NCBI GenBank assembly: GCA_903837595.1
Contig: CAILVI010000133.1
Span: forward strand, 1-62,370
Source: an uncultured Thiodictyon sp.
GTDB lineage: Bacteria; Pseudomonadota; Gammaproteobacteria; Chromatiales; Chromatiaceae
DNA: 62,370 nucleotides
Direction: 5' to 3'
A program made the position numbers and the translations under genes. Positions within the stretch are counted from its first letter, which is position 1. Each line of letters begins with the position of its first letter. The notes beneath the pieces are model-generated. The model worked only from the letters and a program-made list of their open reading frames with translations, was not told the DNA's origin and searched no databases. Below, piece after piece: positions 7,875 to 16,573 of this stretch.

Positions 7875-8822
7875 GTGAGATCGACTCTTCGCACCCCACT
7901 GTTTTTTTTGGCAATTGCACTGGTTGTGCCGCGGGCGGCCCAGGTCGAGGCGCAATTCACCGCGCAAGCGCCAACGGCGCCTCCCGTGACGACCACTGTG
8001 GCCATGGCGACGCCGGTGCCGGAACCCCGCCCCCTGATACCCGAAATCGTGCTGCCGCGCCTAGGGCTGAGCTCCGCCTCGATCCTGGTGATCGACGAAG
8101 CCGGGCACCCGATCTATGCCAAGCGCACGCGCGACCAGCGGCCGATCGCCTCCATCACCAAGCTGATGACGGCCATGGTGGTGTTGGACGCCGCGGTGTC
8201 CCTGGATGAACCGGTGACGATCCTGGAGGAGGACCGCGATCAAATGCGCCATAGCCGTTCGCGGCTGCGCATCGACCGGGCCGCCACCCTACAACGCCGG
8301 CAGGTGCTGGCCGTCGCCCTGATGTCGTCGGATAACCGTGCCGCCTCGGCCCTGGGACGCACGACCTTCCCCGGCGGTAAACCCGCCTTCGTGGATGCCA
8401 TGAACCGCAAGGCGGCGGCGTTGGGGATGACCGAATCCCGCTTCGCCGACCCCACGGGTCTGGACGGGAACAACATATCCACCGCCGAAGACCTGGTGAA
8501 AATGGCGCGGGCGGCCTCCAGTTATGCGCTGATCCGCGAGATCACCACCACGGGGGAGATGGAGGTCCAGCCCTATGGAGACGGGGGTACCCTACATTAC
8601 CGCAACACCAACCCGCTGGTGAGAAACCCGGACTGGCACCTAGAACTGAGCAAGACCGGTTTCGTCAACGAGGCGGGGCACTGTCTGGTGATGCGGGCGG
8701 TGATCGGCGGGCGCCTGCTCTCGATCGTGCTGCTGGACTCACCGGGTAAGCGCAGCCCGGTGGGTGACTCGACCCGACTGCGCAAGTGGCTGGAATCACA
8801 GAGATCAGGGTTGTCTGGCTGA
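7875..8822 (+). CDS. pbpG: D-alanyl-D-alanine endopeptidase (PBP7-like)
   Basis: A 315-aa exported serine peptidase of the S11 family that cuts D-Ala-meso-DAP cross-links in peptidoglycan. The active-site Ser is in SITK (about residue 93), followed by SDN (about 152-154) and KTG (about 260-262), all in correct order and spacing. An N-terminal hydrophobic segment (TPLFFLAIALVV) serves as signal peptide, and a Pro-rich linker precedes the catalytic domain. I chose the GTG at 7875 because AAGGA lies 7 bp upstream and the signal peptide follows at once; an upstream in-frame GTG would add 23 unlikely residues. It is a single gene, probably with its own promoter. Confidence 0.9.
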   Translation: MRSTLRTPLFFLAIALVVPRAAQVEAQFTAQAPTAPPVTTTVAMATPVPEPRPLIPEIVLPRLGLSSASILVIDEAGHPIYAKRTRDQRPIASITKLMTAMVVLDAAVSLDEPVTILEEDRDQMRHSRSRLRIDRAATLQRRQVLAVALMSSDNRAASALGRTTFPGGKPAFVDAMNRKAAALGMTESRFADPTGLDGNNISTAEDLVKMARAASSYALIREITTTGEMEVQPYGDGGTLHYRNTNPLVRNPDWHLELSKTGFVNEAGHCLVMRAVIGGRLLSIVLLDSPGKRSPVGDSTRLRKWLESQRSGLSG

Positions 8823-8889
8823 GACTCGCAGCCCGTTTGTGACCGGCCTATCCCATCCACCGACCCAGTGCTAGGGAGTCGAACCCAGG

Positions 8890-9504
8890 ATGTACCCAGG
8901 CGAGCGCTTCAACAGTATCACCCACTTGGTCGGGGCCGTCCTGGCCCTGATCGGGGTCACCGTGATGGTGACCCTGGCCGGTGTCGCCGGCGAGACCACG
9001 CGGATCATCAGCTTCACTGTCTACGGGGTGACGCTATTCCTGCTGTACCTCTCATCCACCCTCTACCACAGCCTGCGCGGCCGGGCGAAGGCGATCTTCC
9101 AGGTCTTCGACCACCACGCGATCTATCTGCTGATCGCCGGCACCTACACCCCATTCACCCTTGTCGCCCTCAAGGGTGAAATCGGCTGGTGGCTGTTCGG
9201 TGCGGTCTGGGGCTTGGCCCTCTTGGGCATGGTGATTGACACCCTGCGCGGTAAGGGCGGGCGCGGGCTTTCGGTTGCCATCTATCTTTTAATGGGCTGG
9301 CTCATCGTCTTTGCCCTACGCGACATCATTGCCGCCCTACCAGCGGCCGGCTTCGGGTGGCTGCTGGCGGGCGGACTGTTCTACACCATCGGGGTGATTT
9401 TCTACGCGCTCGACGGCCGCTGGCCCTGGTGCCACGGCGTCTGGCACCTGTTCGTGCTGGCCGGCAGCGTCAGTCACTATCTTGCGATACTGCTTTACCT
9501 GTGA
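8890..9504 (+). CDS. Hemolysin III family (PAQR-type) membrane protein
   Basis: A 204-aa protein with seven hydrophobic helices. It carries the family residues: SSTLYHS in helix 2, FQVFDHHAIYLLIAGTYTPF, and near the end HGVWHLFVLAGSVSHY, whose histidines and Ser/Asp bind zinc in PAQR proteins. The length is typical. Bacterial members have poorly defined roles, possibly lipid amide hydrolysis or membrane homeostasis; hemolysis is a historical name. It follows pbpG by 67 bp on the same strand. Confidence 0.9.
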   Translation: MYPGERFNSITHLVGAVLALIGVTVMVTLAGVAGETTRIISFTVYGVTLFLLYLSSTLYHSLRGRAKAIFQVFDHHAIYLLIAGTYTPFTLVALKGEIGWWLFGAVWGLALLGMVIDTLRGKGGRGLSVAIYLLMGWLIVFALRDIIAALPAAGFGWLLAGGLFYTIGVIFYALDGRWPWCHGVWHLFVLAGSVSHYLAILLYL

Positions 9505-9616
9505 CAGCAGATCGGCCGGGGCCCGTGCACAGCATGTACTGACGCTGCCAGCCGTCAGTGAAATGCCCAAGAGGCCACTTAACGCTTGAAGAACAGGCGT
9601 TTAGCCATGGTGATCG

Positions 9617-10189
9617 CTACTGTTGCTTTGCGTGCTTCTTGTAGGCATCTGCCATTTTTTTGTCGTAATTGTTTTTCCAATACTCAGGGCCGTTATAGCC
9701 TTTTGCGAAGTCGGCCCACTTATGAGTCCGCAGCGCTTTATCCAGCCCCACATGTTTCACATACTCGATAAACGCGGTCAGTTGCAAACCCTCATCGGTT
9801 TGCATTGCCGTAAAAAAACCATCCACTGACGTGTATCCACAGAGGGAAAAATTAAACCCCATTATCTGGAATTTGCCATAGCTTGCGGACATCCGCGCGG
9901 CAGTCTTGTTAAGGGCTTCTGCTTTCTCCAGACGGGAATATTCTTTTACCCCGCCAAGGTAAAACTTAGTGGTCCAGGAGCGATAGCAAATATCGGGATG
10001 AGAGGTCTGGTACTTGCCCTTCGTGTATTTGTAGAAAATATGCCCCTCAAAAAGAATCTTTGCTCTTCCGTCTTCCAAAAACCCGCTACCTGAACTTTCT
10101 ACCTCCGCTACGGCTTTGATTGCAGCGACATCGCAGTTAATCAAGTGCGCCGCAGCTTCAAAATCGTGTTCTTCAAGCAGTTTACTCAT
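9617..10189 (-). CDS. N-acetylmuramidase (phage endolysin type, DUF3380-like)
   Basis: A 190-aa soluble protein. AIKAVAEVESSGSGFLEDGR carries the catalytic-type Glu, then ILFEGHIFYKYTKGKY, SYGKFQIMGFNF and a C-terminal AKGYNGPEYWKNNYDKKMADAY. This is the pattern of the DUF3380 N-acetylmuramidases found as phage lysins, which cleave the glycan strand of peptidoglycan. Its base composition is clearly more AT-rich than the flanks, pointing to transfer. The start overlaps a small upstream gene by 8 bp. There are no structural phage genes around it, so it is either a domesticated lysin, a toxin-like effector or the last piece of a prophage. Confidence 0.8.
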   Translation of the reverse strand: MSKLLEEHDFEAAAHLINCDVAAIKAVAEVESSGSGFLEDGRAKILFEGHIFYKYTKGKYQTSHPDICYRSWTTKFYLGGVKEYSRLEKAEALNKTAARMSASYGKFQIMGFNFSLCGYTSVDGFFTAMQTDEGLQLTAFIEYVKHVGLDKALRTHKWADFAKGYNGPEYWKNNYDKKMADAYKKHAKQQ

Positions 10190-10388
10190 GGCTTTCCTCG
10201 GCTTGGTTAACATTGATGCACGCTCGCGCCGCGACTTTAAAGGTAAGGCTGGCGATCAGGACGATCAAGGCCTCGGCCGCCCGCGCCCCTTGTGTCTGAC
10301 TGAGGCTAGTACATGCCCCACAGCTAGTCAAGGTAGAGCGAAAAATCTGTTTCCGCTGGGGCCACTGTATTGGGACAACTTTAAGCAT
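10182..10388 (-). CDS. Small hypothetical protein upstream of the muramidase
   Basis: A 68-aa frame starting MLKVVPIQWPQRKQIF with one possible membrane segment (ALIVLIASLTFKVAA). It overlaps the muramidase start by 8 bp, a spacing seen in lysis cassettes where a holin or spanin precedes the lysin. I recognise no family and codon use is not convincing. It could be a lysis accessory protein, or just an upstream open frame. Confidence 0.35.
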   Translation of the reverse strand: MLKVVPIQWPQRKQIFRSTLTSCGACTSLSQTQGARAAEALIVLIASLTFKVAARACINVNQAEESHE

Positions 10389-10519
10389 TAGGCGCTCGCC
10401 CCGTGCGGCCGCTGGATAATGCCCTGTTGCGAGCAGTCTAGCGCGGCCCGGCGGGATCAGCGCCTGGCCGGGCAACGCCCCACGGAGGTCAGTGTTATAG
10501 GGCTGCCATCAAAGCGACC

Positions 10520-12370
10520 TCACAAATCTGGCCCGATGATGAAGTGCAGCCGGGCCGGCGGCAGCCCCCAGGTGCTTGGACCTTGGCCCGTGGTCAGGGC
10601 AAAGGCCAGGTCCAGGCGGATCTGACCGATGGGGGAGCGCCAGCGCACGCCCAACCCCACACTCTGGTTGAAAACCTCTTGATAGGCCGGATCGAAGGCG
10701 TTGCCGAAATCGGTAAAGACGGCACCACTCCAGTTGCCCTTGATCTTGCGCTCCAATTCCAGGCTGCCCACGGCGAGGTAGCGCCCGCCGATGGTCTGGT
10801 CGTTGAGCGGACTGTTGGGGCCCAGTGCGTCGTAACCCCAACCGCGAATCGAGCTGTCGCCGCCGGCATAGAAGCGGCGGCTGGCCGGCAGGTCGTTCAC
10901 GTTGGCGGCCCAAGTGGCGCCCAGGTCGGCGCGAGTAAGGAATCGATAGTTTGGTGATAGGCTCGTGATCCACTTGAAGTCGACGCGTCCCGTCAAATAG
11001 GATGTCGGTGAGATCACCCCCGCCAGGGACCCCAGCACGGCGACTTTGATCCGGTACCCCTTGGTGGTGTAAACCGGATCGTCGGACACTGTCTTGGCCC
11101 AGGAAACGTTAGGGACCAGCTCATTGACCGCGGGTTGTACCACGCCGTTGATCTCATAGTTCTCGTAGCGGTAGTCGATCCCCAGATCGCGCCGCCAGCC
11201 GCCCGGTGTCACGATGGATTGACCAAAATGGATCGACGCAATCGAGCCCTTTTGGGTGCTGTTATCGTAATGGGAGATGTCCGGATTGATCCGAAAATAG
11301 TCGCGGCGGGGATCGCCAATGGGTAGACGATAGTCAAAGTTGAACCGTGACAGCCCCGGGGACAGGCTCAGGAAGGTACGGAAATTATCCCCCATGGGGG
11401 TCAGATAGCGGCGTTGCCAGTCCAGGCTGAGGCGTGGGCCGATATCGGTCGCGAAGCCCCCGCCCACCCGAAATTTATTGGCCTTGTTGCGGCTCGCGAA
11501 CACCTCAATGGGCACCACCTGGCTCTGGCCCGTGGGGTCCTTATGGGGCAGGATTTCCACCCGACTGTAATACTCGGTGCCGAGCAGGCGCGATTGCAGG
11601 CTCACCAGCCGGTCCGGATTGTAGACGTCACCCGGTTTGAAGCGCACGAAGCGCCGCAGCAGGCCCTCGTTCAGCAGGTTCTGGGTGAAACTGACCGGAC
11701 CGAAGAAATAAAGCGGCCCGGTCTCGAGCACGAAGTTGACCACCGCGCTGGCGTGCACGGGATCGACCAGGACCTGATGTTCCACCAGTCGGTAGTCCAG
11801 GTAGCCATGGGAGGAGGCGGCGTAGCGCAGATCGGACTTGGCCTGCTCGTAGCGGCTGTCCAGCAGTACATCCCCCACCTTTAGGGGGAACTCCTTAGGA
11901 AAGGCCGGGTTTTCGGCCCCGGGGCCGCTCACCCGATAATTGACCGCGGTGATTTTCACCGGCTGACCGGGATCGACCCCATAGGTGGCGACCCAGGCCC
12001 CGCGCTGCTCGGTGGGCGCCGTCAGACTGTCCTTGACGGCGACACGATAGAGTCCGAAGGGGGTCAATGCCGTGCGGATCTGCTCGGGGGTGAGCCGATG
12101 CAGCACCTGCATCCGCGCCCCGGTCAGGGTGGGATCGTTGCGCTCCTGATAGATGGCCAGCAGGGCCAGTACGTTGGCCTTTTGCTCGCCTTCCAACCCC
12201 TTAACCTCAACCTCGAGCTTGAGGGCCGTCGCCGGCGGCGTCAATAGCAGACCGATCAGCAACAGCGGCCACCAGCGCCGGTGTTGATCAAGTCGGCACG
12301 CACCAGAGCGCAAGCGGGACGCCGCGGTCCCCGGCCCTGGGTCGCTTCCGATCCCACAGTGTTTCGCCAT
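10520..12370 (-). CDS. tamA: Translocation and assembly module protein TamA
   Basis: A 616-aa Omp85-family outer-membrane protein. After the signal peptide (WWPLLLIGLLLTPPATA) come three POTRA-like repeats in the N-terminal ~250 residues, then a 16-strand barrel with the typical GGGFATDIGPRLSLDWQRR opening, the RFYAGGDSSIRGWGYD lid-loop motif and the C-terminal strand ending HFIIGPDL. TamA works with the inner-membrane-anchored TamB to insert outer-membrane proteins or move lipids. tamB would be expected directly downstream (below 10520), but the AT-rich muramidase genes are there instead. The start is uncertain: an ATG also lies at 12379. Confidence 0.88.
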   Translation of the reverse strand: MAKHCGIGSDPGPGTAASRLRSGACRLDQHRRWWPLLLIGLLLTPPATALKLEVEVKGLEGEQKANVLALLAIYQERNDPTLTGARMQVLHRLTPEQIRTALTPFGLYRVAVKDSLTAPTEQRGAWVATYGVDPGQPVKITAVNYRVSGPGAENPAFPKEFPLKVGDVLLDSRYEQAKSDLRYAASSHGYLDYRLVEHQVLVDPVHASAVVNFVLETGPLYFFGPVSFTQNLLNEGLLRRFVRFKPGDVYNPDRLVSLQSRLLGTEYYSRVEILPHKDPTGQSQVVPIEVFASRNKANKFRVGGGFATDIGPRLSLDWQRRYLTPMGDNFRTFLSLSPGLSRFNFDYRLPIGDPRRDYFRINPDISHYDNSTQKGSIASIHFGQSIVTPGGWRRDLGIDYRYENYEINGVVQPAVNELVPNVSWAKTVSDDPVYTTKGYRIKVAVLGSLAGVISPTSYLTGRVDFKWITSLSPNYRFLTRADLGATWAANVNDLPASRRFYAGGDSSIRGWGYDALGPNSPLNDQTIGGRYLAVGSLELERKIKGNWSGAVFTDFGNAFDPAYQEVFNQSVGLGVRWRSPIGQIRLDLAFALTTGQGPSTWGLPPARLHFIIGPDL

Positions 12371-12574
12371 CGGTCTCATCAGCGCACGCTACTGTTTCGC
12401 GTCTAAACGTCCTATCGTAGCAGAAACAACCTCGAGTTCTGCGGGTAAGGCGGCCCGTCAGCCGTTGCGATGGTGGTGATCTGCCGTAACGGCAACTGGC
12501 CGGGACACCGCGCCCGCCAGCAGGCGCGGTGCTCGGGTAGAATCGGCGGACCTCCCCGATCCACCGGAGTATCC

Positions 12575-15500
12575 GTGATCCCACCCAGCTACTCAGTCTG
12601 CCGCGGCCAGGCCGATCAGGGCATCGGCGAGGCGGGGACGCCGATCAAACGCGGCGAACAGTACCTTGCGGCCGATGCGCCCTTGCAGAGCAACCCGGAG
12701 CTGTTGCGCGGCATCCGCCAGTGGCTGACCCTGGATGCCAGCCCCGGCGACCATGGCCGACTGCCGCAGCGGCTGATCGGCTGGTCCTGCTTCCCCGCCG
12801 GCCCCTATTATTTCGTGGTACGCCTCACCGCCGCCGGAAAGTATGACCGCCGGGACGCCTATTTCGCCCATGCCCGCGCCTGGCTACTCTCCGCCTGCAC
12901 CGGGGGCTTCGATCCCGGTCTCTACCTGGGCCAGGACGCCGCCTTTCTGACCCAGGCACCGACGCCAGGTGCTACACCGGTGAGCGCTGACCTGCCGCCC
13001 CCAACTGTCGCCCCGCTGGATCCCATCCTGGCGGGCAAGGCCCTCGCGATCAGCCTCATCGCCCACCTGTTCCACGGCATGATGACCGGCTGGCCGGTCA
13101 TCCTGGGCGTGCCGCTCACGCAGTTCACCGCCGAGTCACCGCTGGCGCGGATCGTTGCCTTCGCCCGCGGGGCGCTCCCGCAGCGGCTGCGGCAGCGCTG
13201 CCGGGTGCGGGTCTTCAGCCGCATCCCCGAGTCCTTTCTGGGGATCGGGTCCGACCCCAACCGGACCGCGGTCGGAGCAGCCGACCTCCTGGTCATCCCC
13301 GAGGAACTGGCCGGACCGGCCCTGAGTACGGTGAGGCGCCGCGCCCTGCTGCTCGACGCCCGCGGCGAGCGGCACGACGGTCCCGCACCGGCGGATGGCT
13401 TGTTCGATTATGCCCAGGCCGTCATCGAGAGCGCGCAGCGCTTCCCGGCCCACCTAACCGGGTTCAGCGAACGCTTCGATCGACTCTGGACCGACACCGG
13501 CGCCCCCCCGGGACCGGACCTGACCGGCTGGGTCACACTGACCTATAACCTGGCCGTCGCCCTGGCCGGCACTGCGGCCCACTGCGGTAGCCTGTTCGCC
13601 AATTTTCTGCTCGTGCAGGCGCGGACCAACCCGCTGGTCCCCTGGCCGACCCTGATCCGGGCGCAGGACTGGGCACGCTTCCCGCCGGACCACCTGATCC
13701 GCTTCATCCTGCGCGCCGACGACGGCCTTACGGTGGGCGAGCGGCGCCTCCAGGACACCCTGGTCGACGCCTTCCAGCAACGTAGCGCGACGCTCGACGC
13801 GGGGCTCACCGCCTGGTGGAACCCTGCCGAAGGGGCCAAACGCCGCCGCCTGCTGGAACTGTGTGACCTGGCGCCGCCGCTGATCACCGCCCGACGCTCG
13901 GCCGCCCTGACCGGCCCCCTGAGCATCGCGGACCTGGCGGCCAGCGGCGGGCCACTGGCCGGCGCACTGAGGGCCGAGTATCAGGCCGGAATGCTCGGGG
14001 CACGCCAAGCGGAGTCAGCCGGCTTGCTCGCCTGGCTGGACCAGTCGGGCCTGTTCGAGCTGATGTTGGAGGCGGGCAAGGCCGGTGTGCTGGCGCCGCC
14101 CTGGGAGTCCGGCGACCTGGCCACCCTGCCCTTACCCCAGGCCACGGCTCTGGCGCGGCAGTTGCTGAGCCACCCGCAGTCCCTGACCGCGCTTGGGGAC
14201 CTCGCCTCCCGGCTGTTCCTGCGACTACGGGCCCAACCAGGGGGGGTGGAGGCCATCGCCGCGGATCTGCAAGGGGCGATCGGGCGGCTCGATCCCGCGA
14301 CCGACCCGCTGGCCTATCTCGACCTCGCGACACCCCTGGCGCAGACGCGGCCGGCCCAAACGCAGATGTTGCGGCAGCGTTTCTGGACGGCGACCGCAGG
14401 ACTCGCGAAGGTCCTTGACCCCGCAGGAATCTTGGCGCAATTGGTCGCCGGGCGCTGGGACTTCCTGAGTAGCGACACGCTCTTCGACGGCGACGGGTAC
14501 CTGCACCTCAGGCCAACGCCGCAGGTCGCCACCCTGTTGCTGGGACAGGAATCGCTCTGCCAGCGGCTGCGCTGCCGGGATCTGATCCCACTCGCCGCTC
14601 TGCTACCCGCTAGCGCGGAGTCGGCCATCGCCGCCTACCAGCGGCGTCTCCAGTCCCTGATGGTGCAGGAACCGGAACCCACCACGGCGCGGCTGATTGA
14701 GGCCGGCGCCTGGCTGGCCTGGCGCCGGCACGCCGATCGGACCCTGGACGCCCCGATCCGGCGCCGCCTCGCCATCCTCTGGATGACCAGCCCGGCACTC
14801 GCGGCCCTGCGCGACGACGCCGCCCGCGTGCGCCCGCCGCAGTGGCGGATGGATCGGCCAGCCAATCGGAGCGAGGCCCCGCATGAGCCCTTGGTGGATG
14901 TTACCCGGGAGACCTGGGCCCAGGTCCTGGAAGACCTGGGCACCCTCACGCCGCAGGACCTGCGCCGACTCACCCAACCGGGCACCCACTGGCCCTGGGT
15001 CCATCCATTCCAAACCGAGCAGACGCAGGAACTGGCCGGGCGGGGCGGCGATCCGGACGGCATGGCGGGGCTCTGCGCCGCCCCTGCCCACCGGGGGGCG
15101 CCGCCCGCTGCGGTGGCGCCGGACTGGGCCGCCGCGGTCATCGCCGCCCTAGCCGACGGCTCGGCGCTGAGCCCGGTGCTGGCACGGCTGTGCCAGCAGG
15201 TCCAGGACGGTGAGCGCCGCGCCGACTCACACCCACTGATCGCGCTCTTGCGGGCGATCCGCGACCTGCCCGCCTGCCAGCGCAGTCGCACCAGCCCGCT
15301 CATCAAATACGGCTGGAACACGCTCTCGCAGATGCTCACCATGGATCGCGCCTGCTATGACTGGGCGGGGCTCGACGATGCCCGGGCCATCCTGCCATTG
15401 CTGCATGTCGCCGCCATCCTCCAGCCCGACCGCCAGGCCGGGACCCTCGCACAGTGGCTGATGTATCACCCGGCCTGCGCGACGCTGCGACGCGACCCGC

Positions 15501-15727
15501 GTTGGTGGGAGGCGCTGCTCGACAGCGTCCTGGAGGAAACGGCGGCGCCGGGTGCGCGCGGCGGCGGCGCCCGACTCGCCGAGGCGACCCGTCAGGCGGC
15601 CCTCGCCCTGATCGACGCCGAGGCAGATGCCCTGCCCGCGGCCGAGTCACTGGCCCTCACGGTGGCCTGGCGCGCCCGGGCGATCGACCGAATCTGGACC
15701 GACCCTTGCGGAGGCTGTGCCCAATGA
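12575..15727 (+). CDS. Large protein of unknown function, possibly GTPase-associated-protein (GAP1)-like
   Basis: A 1050-aa, Leu/Ala/Arg-rich soluble protein with no signal peptide or membrane segment. I chose the GTG at 12575 (CGGAG 5-6 bp upstream), giving a protein starting IPPSYSVCRGQADQG after Met. The N-terminal ~110 residues, with GPYYFVVRLTAAGKYDRRDA and YFAHARAWLL, tentatively recall the N-terminal domain of GTPase-associated protein 1 in bacterial conflict systems (the arginine-rich FAHA segment), but this is by eye and weak. The remaining ~900 residues are helical and unrecognised. The stop codon overlaps the next start (ATGA), so the two form an operon. No GTPase gene is adjacent. 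Confidence 0.55.
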   Translation: MIPPSYSVCRGQADQGIGEAGTPIKRGEQYLAADAPLQSNPELLRGIRQWLTLDASPGDHGRLPQRLIGWSCFPAGPYYFVVRLTAAGKYDRRDAYFAHARAWLLSACTGGFDPGLYLGQDAAFLTQAPTPGATPVSADLPPPTVAPLDPILAGKALAISLIAHLFHGMMTGWPVILGVPLTQFTAESPLARIVAFARGALPQRLRQRCRVRVFSRIPESFLGIGSDPNRTAVGAADLLVIPEELAGPALSTVRRRALLLDARGERHDGPAPADGLFDYAQAVIESAQRFPAHLTGFSERFDRLWTDTGAPPGPDLTGWVTLTYNLAVALAGTAAHCGSLFANFLLVQARTNPLVPWPTLIRAQDWARFPPDHLIRFILRADDGLTVGERRLQDTLVDAFQQRSATLDAGLTAWWNPAEGAKRRRLLELCDLAPPLITARRSAALTGPLSIADLAASGGPLAGALRAEYQAGMLGARQAESAGLLAWLDQSGLFELMLEAGKAGVLAPPWESGDLATLPLPQATALARQLLSHPQSLTALGDLASRLFLRLRAQPGGVEAIAADLQGAIGRLDPATDPLAYLDLATPLAQTRPAQTQMLRQRFWTATAGLAKVLDPAGILAQLVAGRWDFLSSDTLFDGDGYLHLRPTPQVATLLLGQESLCQRLRCRDLIPLAALLPASAESAIAAYQRRLQSLMVQEPEPTTARLIEAGAWLAWRRHADRTLDAPIRRRLAILWMTSPALAALRDDAARVRPPQWRMDRPANRSEAPHEPLVDVTRETWAQVLEDLGTLTPQDLRRLTQPGTHWPWVHPFQTEQTQELAGRGGDPDGMAGLCAAPAHRGAPPAAVAPDWAAAVIAALADGSALSPVLARLCQQVQDGERRADSHPLIALLRAIRDLPACQRSRTSPLIKYGWNTLSQMLTMDRACYDWAGLDDARAILPLLHVAAILQPDRQAGTLAQWLMYHPACATLRRDPRWWEALLDSVLEETAAPGARGGGARLAEATRQAALALIDAEADALPAAESLALTVAWRARAIDRIWTDPCGGCAQ

Positions 15728-16569
15728 ACGAACGGCTCGCTTTTTTCTGCAACCGCGATACCGCGCCTTGCCATCTCTACACCTGGGCGCGCCCGCACGC
15801 CGACGGCGACACCCTTTACCAGGTCTATTGCCGGGGCGCACTGACCGATCCCTGGCCACCGGCGGACGGGCCCGCCATTGATCTGGAGACCATTCGCGCC
15901 CGCGTCACCGCGGCCGCGGGGGGGCTCATCGCCGCGACCCGCCTGGCCGGTGCCGGCACGCAACTGCGCCTGGCGACGATTCCCGCCACGGGTTACGACC
16001 CGGCCTCGCAACTGCTCCTCTTGCGCCCCGGCCTGGAGCCCGAGTGGCAGCCAATCGGCCCCGACGCCATCGATTTGGGCCCCGGCGCCTTCGTCCTGCT
16101 CCCCGCCATCCGCGCCGACCAGTCCAATCTCCAGGCCTTACTGGAGCATCTAGAGCGACTGCCGAGCGACTACCGCGCGCTTCTGCTCAACGTCCTGCGC
16201 CGCCCCGGCATCGAAGGCGCCCTGTGGCGGCTGGAGCGTCGGCTCGCTCATCTCACCGGCCAGCAGGATCAGGCGCCGCCGGTCGGCGGCAACCTGGGCT
16301 GGCCCTGGGTGTTGGCGCCGCTATTGGTGCTGAACCTGCTCGCCACCCTCGGCTCCGTCTGCTGGACCAAACCGTCACCGGGCATCGCGACAGCCCCGCC
16401 CACCTATTCCTTCGAGCGGGTGCGCTACCCGCTGCCGGTGCCGAACTGGGCTGGATGCGGACCACCGTGGTTCTGCCAAGCACCGCTGGCCCCGGGACGG
16501 CTCAAACCCGGGGGCGGTGCACTCCCGGCGGCGCTTGAGATCGGTGCAGAGAAGCCAAAGTTGAACTAA
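15724..16569 (+). CDS. Membrane-anchored partner of the large unknown protein
   Basis: A 281-aa protein. Residues 1-180 form a soluble domain starting MNERLAFFCNRDTAPCHLYT. One transmembrane helix follows (about 182-203, LGWPWVLAPLLVLNLLATLG), then a ~75-residue Pro/Gly-rich tail with no visible fold. It overlaps the upstream gene by 4 bp. The tail looks truncated or frameshifted, and the next gene is on the opposite strand 5 bp away, so the operon may once have been longer. No family recognised. Confidence 0.6.
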   Translation: MNERLAFFCNRDTAPCHLYTWARPHADGDTLYQVYCRGALTDPWPPADGPAIDLETIRARVTAAAGGLIAATRLAGAGTQLRLATIPATGYDPASQLLLLRPGLEPEWQPIGPDAIDLGPGAFVLLPAIRADQSNLQALLEHLERLPSDYRALLLNVLRRPGIEGALWRLERRLAHLTGQQDQAPPVGGNLGWPWVLAPLLVLNLLATLGSVCWTKPSPGIATAPPTYSFERVRYPLPVPNWAGCGPPWFCQAPLAPGRLKPGGGALPAALEIGAEKPKLN

Positions 16570-16573
16570 ATGA

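Noticed and set aside
7806-7875. Longer N-terminus for PBP7 from the GTG at 7806
   Set aside because: It would bury the signal peptide 24 residues in, while the GTG at 7875 has a good ribosome site and places the signal peptide at the start.
9617-10475. Prophage
   Set aside because: Only a lysin and one small frame are present; no integrase, capsid, tail or regulator genes and no attachment repeats were seen.
15454-15723. N-terminal extension of the 281-aa membrane protein
   Set aside because: It would overlap the upstream gene by about 270 bp; the ATG in the ATGA overlap is the natural start.
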